A stretch of DNA of 64,000 bases, from positions 160,289,290 to 160,353,289 of the forward strand of contig NC_134834.1 in NCBI RefSeq assembly GCF_004210375.1. Reading direction: 5' to 3'. This document shows positions 50,080 through 61,240 of this stretch, piece by piece. Below the pieces are notes generated by a model. It was not told the origin of the DNA, ran no database searches, and saw only the letters and a list, made by a program, of their open reading frames with translations. The DNA is from Tachypleus tridentatus. Its lineage: Eukaryota > Arthropoda > Merostomata > Xiphosura > Limulidae. Both the position numbers and the translations under genes were made by a program. Position 1 is the stretch's first letter. The number at the start of each line of letters is the position of its first letter.

Positions 50080-51350
50080 TGTAGGTGAATTGGGTGGAGA
50101 ACCCTTCTATTTATGACCACGTCTTTTTTCTTTACTGTCTTTATTGGAGGGAGGTCTATCGACCTCCATGGATCCTGTCCTAGGTCAATTTGGCAGGTCT
50201 TTGCTGTTGGAAAAGCATTCCAGCGCTTGAGGAAGTGAACAAATGATCGTTTTGCATCGTGGGGTGGGAGAAGAAGATGTATCCAAAAAAATGCCTGTAC
50301 CCAAAACCAAAGAAAGGGGATCTTGGGATTTGTTGGAATATATGGAAGGGACAGAAATGGGTGTTGAAGTTGATTCATCAACCTATTTAACCGTGGAGAT
50401 CAAAATACTTTTCATTTGTTTTGAGAATGATTCTTTTGGAGGCACAGAGAGATCCGTCTGCACTCTCACTGTAGTAGTGGAACGAAGTGCAGTAGCATCT
50501 GTCCAAGATGCAGTGGTGGACAGCAACTTGCGAGTCTCAGGATAAATAGTTATGAATCGTTTTCAAACGTTGCACCTCTCTTTTTCTTCCAACCATTTAG
50601 GGCAAGAATGAAAGCAGGACGGGTGAGAGCCATTGCAACTGACGCAATGAGGGTCTGTTTCACACTAGTAGGCATCATGGTCCTTGCCACTGCAATGAAC
50701 ACACATCAAGGAACCACGACATAACGTCTTTGAGTGACCGAACTGCTGACACTGGAAATATCAGAGAGGGTTTGGAATGTATGGCTGTACTCTGCAATTA
50801 AGATAACCTGCCTTGATGGTAACAGGTGGACGTGGTGACGTAAATGTAAGAATGAGGACATTGGTCGGCATCATCGATTCCATCTTTGCGAGTGGATACA
50901 CGCCTCACTGCAGAAACTCTTTGGGTGGAAAAACCAGCGAGAATTTCTGACTCTGGGATGTTCTTCAAATTCCTCTCAACAATAACTCCTTGTGATGAAT
51001 TCAAAGTACAATGAGGTGTTACCTCAAAAGGTATATCCCCAATTGCCTTTGAATGCAAGAGGAGTTCACGGTGTTGAGATGTGGATATTTCGACCAATAT
51101 GTCACCAGATCAAAGTTTCTTTACTGACTTTGGAGAGTCAGCAGGTTCCTCTAGTCCCTTCTGAATGAAAAAAGGGAGGCATCTGCCCTAAAGGTTTCTC
51201 TAAAAGTGAATGCAATATAAGAAAATGAGGTACAACAGGTGGTACAGATGGTGAGGATTGCTGCTCAGAATCTTCAAGACATGGTCATTGACCTATATAC
51301 TGTTTTTTCACTATTTTATTACGATTTTTAATTGGAGTATCCATAATGAA
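50080..51350 (-). pseudogene. LINE copy 2 ORF1 (gag-like), decayed
   Basis: VEISTSQHRELLLHSKAI and VIVERNLKNIPESEI (50798-51097) match copy 1 ORF1. CCHC-type cysteines follow near 50590-50780. The copy is broken, and the stop that separates ORF1 from ORF2 in copy 1 is not in the same frame here. Confidence 0.75.
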
Positions 51351-51624
51351 AAAAGGAAAATTTCAGTGCCCACTGACCCCACCCACCATGGAGCCCTACA
51401 ATGTCAAAGAAGGACAGTGCAGCAACGCCCGGGTTTCGTGAGCACTATACCCAAACACCAGCATCAGATACAATGTCCACAACACCTGTTGAAAACATCC
51501 GACACTGGTACTTAGTTGACCCTAGCCCAAGTGGACCAGCCAACTGACCCAAGAGGGGCCACCCGTCTACAGGAACTCAAGGCCAAAGTGGTGTGTTAGG
51601 ATTGGACCCCTCAACCACCAGGAT

Positions 51625-51965
51625 GAGACTGCATTTCTTTTGATTAAAACCACTTATTATGATTTTTGGTTAATTTAACCAAATGATTTGTTGTTGGGAA
51701 AGAATTTCTGAAACCATTTTGAACTTAAGGTAATTTTGATGAAACCTCCAGAAAAATAGAGTGCTTATTACCAATTATTCTTTCTAAAATTTTGCCTATA
51801 TAAGTAGTCAGACTAATTGGTCGATAGCTTCCTGGTTTTCCTTCTTTTAGAAATATGAGAACGTTTGCTTGTTTCCAAGAGGCTGAAATGTAACTGGGAT
51901 TGAGTGATAAATTAAATAAAGTTGTGAGATGGCGAAACAATTTACTAGTATCCTTTTTAAAAGAT
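51625..51965 (-). mobile_element. RT fragment of a different LINE
   Basis: A - strand frame with LNPSYISASWKQANVLIFLK, GKPGSYRPISLTTYIGKILE and RIIGNK is the classic fingers/palm start of non-LTR RT. After a frame break, VQNGFRNSFPTTNHLVKLT (QxGFRxxxxTxxHLxxL) continues it. The sequence differs from the 46415-51624 family. The fragment stops where LINE copy 2 begins. Confidence 0.8.
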
Positions 51966-53426
51966 AATGGCTACTAAATTCAAACACAGTTTCGAGGTCG
52001 TGTTTAAAATTAACCGGCACAAAAAAGTGGTTTTGAATGAAATAGAAAGCTGTATAAGCTAGTCTGTTAATTGTTTGTATTGTATACTTGACATACAAAA
52101 TATAACCCGAATTTTCTACACTAGAACTCAGAGACAGTCTTCCACTGAAATTATTCATAAATCTTATTTTAACCATCAGAGACGCTTAGAAATATAAAAC
52201 GTGTTTAATTAAAAAATAAGAGCACTATCAAAATTCACTGCTCGAAAACTGTGTAAATGATATTCTTATGACGAATACAGTTCAATAATTTAGTTTGGTA
52301 AATGTTAAGCTAGAATGGGAGCTAGAACATATTTGGTCAACCTGGAACATCATCCTCATCTAGTCATTATAGTATTGGTATATCGATCGTTTTTCATCGA
52401 ATGGTTGAGGTAGAGAAAATCCAGTGAAAGCGATCTCTTAGGGTAACTATGACACGATCTTCACATAGAGCGTGTCTCAGTTAAATGAAAATTGTACATT
52501 TTAGTTTACAGTTCAAATTCAATCTCTTTATTCCACCAATCCAACCAGTGAGAGATTTAATAAGCAGACCTAACCGATGTAGCTGTAGTGTTAAGTTTTA
52601 CGTGGATACACTATAAAATGAAGACATTATATAATGTATGAAACATTAGTAAATTTAAAAATAAATTTATTATAAATATTTTCAAGTTTACAAAAATTGT
52701 ATGAAAATAAACATATGATTAAATAATCCTTTTACTCCCCAGATCACAAAGAACACCCGGACAAAATTGGTCCACGAGGTACAGTGTACTCAAATTTTTC
52801 AAAAATATTGGTTTCTGCTTTCTTGAGTAGTTTAATTAGCGAATATTTAATATTCACAAACTTAAAGATTGAAAAAGCAATAATAATTAACATTATATTT
52901 TTGTCTGAATATATGAAAATGACAAAGAAACGAACTCCAGTCGAAAATATTTTGTGAGACTGAAAAGAAATGTTTTGACAGTAGTTGTAGGTACACTATT
53001 ATAGAATACTTTGAAATTCGGAGCATTATCGGAAAACCAGGACATTATTCAACCAATTCGTGTGTCATTCAAACAATTTGAAATATATTTCCAAAGGAAG
53101 GACTAGTGATTATGAATTTTTTTTTTTTTAAATAATGTTTAACATAAAACTAGTGAATGGATTATTTGCAATATGTTAGCTACAGGGATCAAACCCCAAA
53201 GTTCACGTCATATTATCGACGGTCAACTTAATGTTAAGAATTTATATATTTAAAAAATAAAATCATTTCCGATAGATGGATACAATAGAGTAGGTTCAAG
53301 ACACAGTCATCAACATTTGTCACGTTTTACGATAACATATACGGCGATTACTAGAGGGTGAAGCTATTTGTGTATAAAAATGAATTATAACTTTCATTAA
53401 TTATTTATTACTGAATAATATAAACG
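51966..53426. other. AT-rich intergenic DNA, no feature
   Basis: No exon, repeat or RNA gene recognised on either strand. Confidence 0.4.
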
Positions 53427-53536
53427 TATAACGCTCCCACGGCTGAAAGGGCGAGCATGTTTGGTGTGACGTAGATTCGAACCCGCGACCCTCAGATGAG
53501 TCGAATGCCTTAACCACCTGGCCATGCCGGGCCTTC
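53427..53536 (-). mobile_element. tRNA-headed SINE, family 1, head only
   Basis: Read leftwards: GGCCCGGCATGGCCAGGTGG, a B-box GGTTCGAATC, then AACATGCTCGCCC and GTTATA, where it stops. The 3' two thirds are absent. Confidence 0.85.
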
Positions 53537-53719
53537 CTCTTTGGGGCTACAACATATGACATTGCATATATTAGTGCATTTCATAATTATGAGCTCTGTG
53601 TAACCTTTCGACATAAACAAAATCTTCAAGGATGTCATCCTATTCTAACACCAGTCTCGGCACATAATGGAATGAACTAATTTCTACGCTGGTAGAATTG
53701 CTCTAGTTTTGAGTTAAAC

Positions 53720-53833
53720 TGAAGTTGGGCACAAGGCTACACAACGAACAATCTTTGCTTTGCCCACCACGGATATCCAAATCAGGTTTCTAGCGTTGTA
53801 AGTCCACAGACATACCACTGGAGCACTGGGATT
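53720..53833 (-). mobile_element. tRNA-headed SINE, family 2
   Basis: Read leftwards: CCCAGTGCTCCAGTGGTATG, GTGGACTTACAACGCTAG, GTGGTGGGCAAAGC and TGTGTAGCCTTGTGC. Diverged copy; no duplication seen. Confidence 0.82.
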
Positions 53834-53884
53834 GGGAGGGGGGTGATTGTTTGACATTAAACTACGTATTTTAAATTTGATATT

Positions 53885-54002
53885 AGCCCCCAGTATCTCA
53901 TTGGTTTGTCTGACAGTTCATACGTCTACAAACCGGTTTTTGATAATTGTGACAGGCGCAACACAGACAGTCCACTGTATAACTTTGTGCTTAACAAAGC
54001 AA
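53885..54002 (+). mobile_element. tRNA-headed SINE, family 2
   Basis: AGCCCCCAGTATCTCATTGG, CTACAAACCGGTTTTTGAT, GCGCAACACAGACAGTCC and TAACTTTGTGCTTAACAAAG follow the family-2 order with many changes. It faces the 53720-53833 copy head to head with about 50 bp between. Confidence 0.75.
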
Positions 54003-54683
54003 ATTTGATAATTGAAGGTTACTACAATCTCAAAGAACTCTTGTTTGAGAAAATGTGAAATAAACGAGGTATTTGTTATTCTAGTTTAGAAAAATTATGA
54101 CATGCATGCAGTGAAGAAAACTCGTACTGATGTTTGACATACTGTTTCTGAATAGATAATTATAGATAATTTTCTTCCATTCAAAATGATAAACAAAAAA
54201 ATAAATCCAGAAACCTGTAATAAAAAAAAACCTGTCTAGAACGCACTAAAGTTGACACAAAAGTCAAATACGTGTGGAAAGTAAAATTATCAAAACAGTT
54301 TGAACATGGCAATTTAGTATAATAAGGTTCCAGCTATTATTCATTGTAATAGGCTTTCTTTCCAGTTAAATAAAACAAGATTTACAAATGAATTATTAAT
54401 GTGAACAAATATCTTCAATAAATTTCTCATTACACAAAACTTTTGAAGTTTGTTTTTCTATTCTAAAGAAAGGGAAAGAAAAACTAGTGCGAGTCCTATT
54501 GATTGTAAAGTATTTGACCGCAAGTGTTTGTGTTACACTATAGAATTCTCTTCACAACCATAGTATAAATTTAACTAAAAACTAAGGCTAACGAAGCTAT
54601 GAATATAAACACTAAAATAACTTAAAAAATAACATGCTCCAGATGGCAAATCTTGCCTTAAACAACAAGGTTAATTTTTAAAA

Positions 54684-54776
54684 ATAACCCTGTAACCTGA
54701 GTGCTTTTGAAAGGTGGACCTTTCTTCTTCAGGGACTAACAGTTTGCAATGTTTTGAAAGTGCTTGGGTTATATAG
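54684..54776 (+). repeat. Dispersed hairpin repeat (ATAACCCGAG family), copy 2, with inverted ends
   Basis: The left end AACCTGAGTGCTTTTGAAAG and the right end TTTTGAAAGTGCTTGGGTTA read as imperfect inverted repeats. The centre has a perfect stem AAAGG-TGGA-CCTTT and then CTTCTTCAGGGACTAACAG. Shared with 14718 and 55896. Confidence 0.6.
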
Positions 54777-55895
54777 TTTTTATTTATATTAGAACAAGAT
54801 GATATCAATACAGCATATTTTACAAGGCAGAAATTACAAATAGACCACAAGGATAATACTACCAATAATACCTTTTTTGCTTCATCAGAAAATCGGTAAG
54901 TACGCCATTTTATTCCAATTCATTTAAAATAACACAAGCTTGAAAGTTAAGAATTGCAAGTACATTTCTTTTACAAAGAAAAGCGAATCAGTGGTTTCTT
55001 ATAAAGTAAGGAATAATGTTTTTCCCCATTTCAATTTTGTATTTTCTATCATACCATGTATAATGCACTTTTTCAAACTGCTAGAAACTTATTTTAAGAA
55101 TCTAACTATTTATTTATTAAGTTAATAACAAGCAATTACACTTTCCTAATGATTTTTTTATATTTATTTTGCAAAACTGTAGTTATAATTTTCTTTTACA
55201 AAGTAGACCCTTTAACCAGTTGCACTTCCAAGAAATCTTTCAATAACACAAAAGCACATTACTGAAAAAAATAACTGCTTTTAATAGACATCTTAATTAA
55301 CTTCATGAGTGAAAAAAGGATACTCCTAGTAATGAAAGTATCAATATTGTTACTTTTTACTCTAACTCAACACACTTAAGATCAGAATAACTAAAAAGTT
55401 TGTTAATATATAACACCTAATTCAGTAAATTCCAATTTACCCATTGAGATTTCATAAACATTTTATTACACAAAAACAAGAATGAACAAACTTTTGCTCA
55501 TGTTATTTTTCACATAAATCCCAACCCAGAAATAGAAGCATAAGTTGAACATAAAACTAGGCCAGAATGGAAATGTCAAACATAGAAATGGAATGAAAAA
55601 CAAAGCTTCTTAGTTGTCTTTCAGTCTTCTAAACAAAAAAATTATATACAAAAAAGTAGAAATAATAATAAAAACAAATGCTCAACTTATACACATGAAA
55701 AAATTGTGCATAACACATAAAACAAATCCACAAAATTGTGAAATACAATTATATGATCTTGGAGTTAAAAAGTTATGAAATGCATTATAAAGCAATATGA
55801 GAAAATGAAGTTAGACACTTTGAATGAAAGCAATTGAAATGTTCATGATGTTATAAAATCACGTAAGTTCAAGGAGTCTTGACAGAAATGAAATA

Positions 55896-55923
55896 TCACC
55901 TTTCAAAAGCGCTCGGGTTATAT
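55896..55923 (-). repeat. Dispersed hairpin repeat (ATAACCCGAG family), one end
   Basis: On the - strand TATAACCCGAGCGCTTTTGA and AAGGTGAT. It keeps the CpG-rich form of the family end. The remainder of the element is missing. Confidence 0.5.
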
Positions 55924-57480
55924 CAATTGAAGCACAATACGTTTAGGGCTGTTGTAATTAATCTGTCAGGTACTCTATAGCACACTCAATTGTATCAGAA
56001 CAAAAAAAAGTTCTGTAATCAAAGTGAAAACAGAAAAGCAAATTATACTAAATAAATCTTTTACAGTTCATCCATATTTCTTAAATTCAGTTACAGCAGA
56101 CATAGAATACATAAATATCTATAAAAATATATGATAAGATAATGGGCTCTTAGTTTTCAAATCTAAGATAAAAAGGATAACATTTACTGTTTGGAATAGA
56201 GATCTTGAAATGTAATTAAATATATCTATATAGAATTGTTATTCAAAAATTAGTAAACCTTTTAAATTTAACATAACTTATCAATATCTGAAAAGTATAT
56301 TGAAACAAGACTGTTCTCTTTAGAAATAAAATGTTAATTTCTTACAACACAGTTCTACAAATAGCTTCAATGATTGATCAGACAAGTTAATACAGCTACC
56401 AGCAGTTTTTATAAATACACCATGTAGCTTAGTGCTATCATTTAAAGGTATCCTGGCTAAAGCAAACACTATATATTTGAGAGATAATTAAACGTGTTTG
56501 AAAAAAATACAGATGTTACTTATCTGTGGAATCAGGAAAGATTTACGTAGAAATGTGTAACAAAAGATATTTAAATAAAAAAATTACACATTGCTTGTTC
56601 TTATAAAAAATAAGATAGGGCACGTTTAACTCTTTCAACATGTTTGGTTATTCTCCGTATGTATTCACAGTAGCTATTAACCTTCTAGATAACAAAACGT
56701 TTTTGCTATTTTTACTGTAATATTAAACAAGGAATTTACTAAGACATTAACATATGGGTTGCATAGCTGAAGGTGAATTTAATTCCCACAGCTATGGTTC
56801 TATCTTCATGATGGAAAACATTTAAATATCAAGTCTTCACATAAGTAAAATCTATAACATACTGGGTAAAAAGATAAGATGGTAGAGGTCTATTACAAAG
56901 AATATCCTAATTTTCTGCTGCCTTATAATGAGATTTTAATAGTTAATAATCAGTTAAAATTTTTGAGTGACTGTATTTATTTAAAAAATGCCTAACTGTG
57001 TCAATATACAAATTAAATTGTGCAATTAATGATTGCAATTAGGTTTAAAAATCTTTATGTTCAAGTGAGGAAGTTGAATTAATTGACAAAATGGGTTGGA
57101 ATGTTTAAGTTACATAAATCATTATATCAAATTGGAGTTTAAAAATTTTACTTTACAAAACACTTACAATACAACAGAAAAGACAACTCAAAAATTTAAC
57201 AACCTTATTTGTAAGTAGACAGTACTATTAGCAACATTTTATCTTACTTTATATAGTTTGGATTTACAGTACAGACAACAGCTCAAGTGAATGAGACAGA
57301 GTGATAAAACAAAACTACTTTGTTTCACTTTAATTTTAAACACCAAACTGTGTAGTATGTTTGTTTACCAAATCTTTAACTCTTATTTTCATACAATGTT
57401 TCATACAAATAATATACATAATTTTACTAAAAGTCATCATTTTCCTAAACTGAAAATGTATTTCTGATAGACATTTATCA
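55924..57480. other. AT-rich intergenic DNA, no feature
   Basis: No exon, RNA gene or repeat family recognised. Confidence 0.4.
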
Positions 57481-57745
57481 CCACTCTAAAAATAGGTTTC
57501 CTTGGTTAGTACTATTCTCAGTTGGAGCGAATTTTCAATGCTCGCCATAAGCCTTCCACTTCCCTTTTCTGCATATCCACGTTTAAGAGATAATGCAGCA
57601 GTTCTCCAACTGGAGCATAACATTGTTACCAGCACCCTCTCCACATTTGCACTCATTGAGTTCAGGGTTAATACGGTCATCAGAGGTCAAATCCTGGAAA
57701 CCTTTACATTGTTCCTCTCCCTCACAGAATTCTTTTAATCCTTCT
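57481..57745. other. Unassigned GC-richer, coding-like island
   Basis: Base composition departs from the AT-rich surroundings. A + strand frame is open for 79 codons (57502-57738), and all three - strand frames have partial openings. One has EEQCKGFQDLTSDDRINPEL, another GELLHYLLNVDMQKREVEGL. No single frame runs through and I recognise no family. It may be a worn exon, a processed pseudogene piece or a transposon fragment. Confidence 0.3.
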
Positions 57746-59485
57746 CACAGTTAAGAAAAGTGATAAGTGAATGGATATGCTTAAAAACTATATCCGATTT
57801 TCAGGTCAAACATTATCTGGGGTAAGGAGGGAGCAAAAACTAGGAGTCTTGTTAAGGTCACAGGGCATTTTAAGATAAGCATGATCTCTTTTTTTTCAAT
57901 CTTAAACTGATTTACTGTTATTTCATAAGTCTCATTGGTTAAAGTTAAAACTTATGTAGCAAAGAAACATAATTTGGAAGATTAGGCCAGCTTCCCAAGC
58001 CCCCCAATGAAATAAATTAATGCCATATCTACTAATTGGGAAACTAATTTATATTCCATTAACATTAATGTGTACTGTAACCTCAGTGCCCTACAATGAA
58101 TTTTTTTTTGCCTTGATGTACTTGAAAATGTGTGTCCATGGGTTTATGGTTCAGGACGATCATATTTTTGAAGAAAAAGACCACTAGAGAGCACTACAAG
58201 CATTCCTATAGAACAACCCGTCTATGATGTGCACAACTTAGTCCTATAACAATCATTTCAATAAATGTGACAACTGAACAGAGACACAATCCACATCTGG
58301 AATTGTACACCAGGTACAAGACAGGAAAATCTACAATGTAATTGACATTAAGCATGGCCAAAGAATGGATAGTGCAGATTTAAAAAAAAAAAAGACATAC
58401 TTGGTCAGGCACCACTTACCACAGAATCAGATCTACTATATACTAGCAAAAAAGCCCCTGTAAATAAAGAAGTGAACAAAAATATAGTAATAAAACTAAG
58501 TCAGTAGTATAAAGGAAACTGTTAATACATTTGCAAGCAAAATCAAGTACACCTGTACAGTACTACTGCCCATCAAGAAGTGATTAACAAGTACAAATAA
58601 TGAGAGAGCACTGGTTATGATAGGGATTGTGTTGTCCTCCTATTGGTGAAAATCTGCTGCATAATCATTTACATACGAATTAAGTTACAACATTTTTTAT
58701 TGGAAATCCTTACAGTTATCCAATAGATTTTACACTTCATATATTTCAAATTATTTGTGCTACTTAGGCACTTTTAATTAGTTTATCACACCAACACTAA
58801 AAAACACATCTAGCCACATATTTTTAGTTTATATGAAGAATAATGGGTGTAATACTAATTCAGTATACAAATTTAGTAAAATATAAAAAAAGGATTCATT
58901 TGACTCACCACAACCATAAATCTAAAAAAAAACAAAAAACAAATTTTATTTCACATAGGTAAATGAATTTAATTCATATGGAAATTATAAATACCGCAGC
59001 TTAACTCAGAAAAAACTTAGTTTGCACAAACTACAATTATGACTTGCTTCTCGCATGTTGTTTTGAACCAATGGAAAAAAAAGGATACAAAAGGCCTATT
59101 ATAGGGTGAAATCTTACCAATCCAGTCCACAATGTGTGTATGGAGGATAAACTTAATATTTTTCTTACTAACTTTATTGAAAGCTGATTTGAAAAAAACA
59201 ATAACAACAACAACATGAACCTAAAGAAGAAAATTACTGATGAAAAAATTTCACTATCATACAGTATATTCTTTATCTGGAGAACAATGTTGTTTTCTAA
59301 TAAATACTGTTTTTTATCCTTTTTAAAAAATCATATTAAAAACTAGGATTATTCTTACACTAAAACACATGTCAAAACCTAGTCCTAATTGCCACTATTT
59401 GATCCTTCATTTTATACAGAATATTATAAAAATGTCTTAAATTTAGTTTAAGTTAGCCCTTAAAATCAGTTAATATAAAAGACAG
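57746..59485. other. Region downstream of the SUMO gene, no separate feature
   Basis: AT-rich. Part may be SUMO 3' UTR if distal poly(A) sites are used. No other gene seen. Confidence 0.35.
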
Positions 59486-59491
59486 TTTATT
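59486..59491 (-). terminator. Candidate poly(A) signal of the SUMO gene
   Basis: AATAAA on the - strand, about 170 nt after the SUMO stop codon. Further AATAAA motifs lie downstream (one near 59170), so this is only the first candidate. Confidence 0.35.
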
Positions 59492-59662
59492 ATTCTGGAA
59501 GAAGCTGGAAGAATGGTAAACTAAACAGCACAAAGTTACATTATTTTACATAAAACCTTATAATGAGTGAAAGATATGAAAAGATGGTCTTCAAATCTCT
59601 GATGCTATGACTGTTTTCTCATAAATTTCTTTGCCAATATACCATCAGCAGAAAAATCAGTA

Positions 59663-59794
59663 TCATTTTCCACCTGTCTGCTGCTGAAACACATCAATAG
59701 TGTCCTCATCTTCCATTTCTAGTCCAGCTGGAGTATCTGTTTCACTTACTGGCTGACCATCAAAACGAAAACGGACATTCTGAATATTCAAGCC
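59663..59794 (-). CDS. SUMO (SUMO2/3 type), last coding exon
   Basis: Reading leftwards from an acceptor ending in TAG (59797-59795), 43 codons and TGA encode the C-terminal half of [22 protein letters not shown], then a stretch ending [19 protein letters not shown]. [35 protein letters not shown] is diagnostic of the SUMO2/3 class. SUMO is a ubiquitin-like modifier joined to lysines by its exposed Gly-Gly end. Here one residue (K) follows GG and would be removed by a SENP/Ulp protease. The exon starts in phase 0 at G-L, where I recall vertebrate SUMO genes also having an intron. Upstream exons (INLKV...AYC) were sought on the - strand to 64000 and not seen. A lone pseudogene exon is possible, but the frame is perfect. 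Confidence 0.88.
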   Translation of the reverse strand, partial: GLNIQNVRFRFDGQPVSETDTPAGLEMEDEDTIDVFQQQTGGK

Positions 59795-59797
59795 CTA

Positions 59798-60958
59798 TCA
59801 GGTGTTTGATAAAAAATATTTTTTATTTTCAAATAATGGCACAAAGTTTTTTTATTGTGCTCATGTAATACTTCTATACAAAAACATAATAGGTAATACT
59901 TTTCAATTTTTAATAAAATTTTTGCAAAAATTGAAATTAAAAGAAATCACCTCTGGAAAACAAGTCATTCAAAAACAATATCTGATAAGCAAAACACTGT
60001 TAAACACCAATCCAATTAGCATGCCAATACAGTAATGCATTTTATTGGAAGACTAAAATTTTACATTAATAATGGACAATGCACAAGTAGATTAACACAA
60101 AAACATACATGATATTGGAAACTTTCAGTTTATGATAGTTTACCAGTAAAAACATAATTGTCCTCTAATAACGACAACGTAAAACTAAGGTAAGGAACAC
60201 TGAATTTTTTTCATTTGTCTAGGTCAGACTGCTAAGGGTTTTGAACAACTTGCCTGAATAAAATTTTCACTTGTCCCAGACAATTGTTAATGTCCTGCTG
60301 TAATGGGTTAAATGAAGCTCCTCAAGAATAAAAGAATCACACTTTGAAAAGAAAATTGGTTTTTCTTGATGGTTAGTTTTTATTTTATTCTTATGTAACT
60401 TTTGCCACAACTCATAAAATCTAATTAATTACATCTAGTAATGGAAAGATTCATCCACAAGGGGACCTTTTCATGAGAAAAACCACAAGTGCAGTGATTC
60501 ACATGCTCAAATGAATTTGCCTTTCATGTGTAATTAAATTTGCACATGTGCCTATATGCAAATGTGCAGCTGCCCTAGTCAAAAAAGAAAAAAGAAATTG
60601 CATAAGATTTAACTTATGTTCTATGCTCTTTATGTTACTCAAAAACAATGATCATGACTGCAGAAATGAAAACATGTAGCTGATGTGTACAAACATCAGA
60701 GAACTTTATGAAAATTATTTCATTAAAGTAATTATTTGAAAATTAATTGCAATGTTATAAAAACCCAAAACAAAATGTGTTTGACAAATATGACCCTTAA
60801 ATAAATTTTGGGTTAATAATGTTTGAAACTGGCATAAGTACTGTTTACAACATTTTTATCTTTTTGCTTAAAGAATTGTAAGATGTAACTAGAATGTAAC
60901 TTTTGATATTTTTTCTCTCATAACTTGTTAAAATGAAATTTAAGTTTATTTACATATG
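59798..60958. other. SUMO gene intron, no feature
   Basis: AT-rich sequence between the last SUMO exon and a SINE. No exon with SUMO similarity on either strand. Confidence 0.4.
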
Positions 60959-61240
60959 GCAGGCCCGGCATGGCCAGGTGGTTAAGGTGCTCAACCCGTA
61001 GCCTAAGGGCCGCGAGTTCGAATCCCCGTCACACCAAACATGCTTGCCCTTTCAGCTGTGGGGGCATTATAATATTATGGTCAATTCCTCTATTCATTGG
61101 TAAAAGAGTAGCTCAAGAGTTGGCAGTGGGTAGTGATGACTATCTGCCTTCCCTCTAGTCTTACACTGCTAAGTTAGGGACATAGCACAGATAGCCCTCG
61201 AGTAGCTTTTCACAAAATTAAAAAAACGAACAAACAAACA
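60959..61240 (+). mobile_element. tRNA-headed SINE, family 1, AGCTTTGTGC-type tail
   Basis: GGCCCGGCATGGCCAGGTGG (A-box region) and GAGTTCGAATCCCC (B-box) are both recognisable, followed by the common body and a GTAGCTTTTCACAAAATT, (CAAA)n tail. The flanks ACATATGGCA and TCACATGGCA may be a worn target duplication. A 62-codon frame inside it is not a gene. Confidence 0.9.

Larger units (their letters stand above)
46415..51624 (-). mobile_element. I/Jockey-type LINE, copy 2, 5'-truncated and SINE-interrupted
   Basis: Same family as 18414-23969, on the opposite strand. It lacks the first 130 bp or so of copy 1. Its 3' end is GTGCCATAAAACACCAAATC and a CCAAC-rich tail. ORF1 remnants lie at about 50080-51350 and ORF2 remnants at about 47176-50075. 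Compared with copy 1 it has lost about 500 bp between endonuclease and RT (junction near 49312). A SINE has entered its 3' UTR. It lies within a fragment of a different LINE (51625-51965). No clear target duplication. Confidence 0.88.

Noticed and set aside
54690-54740. Hammerhead ribozyme in the hairpin repeat (CTGAAGA, stem, then AAAA)
   Set aside because: On the - strand CTGAAGA and a 6-bp stem are present, but the GAAA element is changed, an extra base interrupts the core, and no convincing stem III with a cleavage site follows.
60241-60300. Possible upstream SUMO exon on the - strand (LGQVK-like reading)
   Set aside because: Neighbouring residues do not match the INLKVxGQD region and there is no supported donor; similarity is a few residues by chance.
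60961-61032. Possible functional tRNA gene (A- and B-box present)
   Set aside because: The tRNA-like part is the head of a SINE with the standard body and tail, and its stems are mismatched. The same holds for 1300-1368, 31955-32030, 46628-46690 and 53470-53536.
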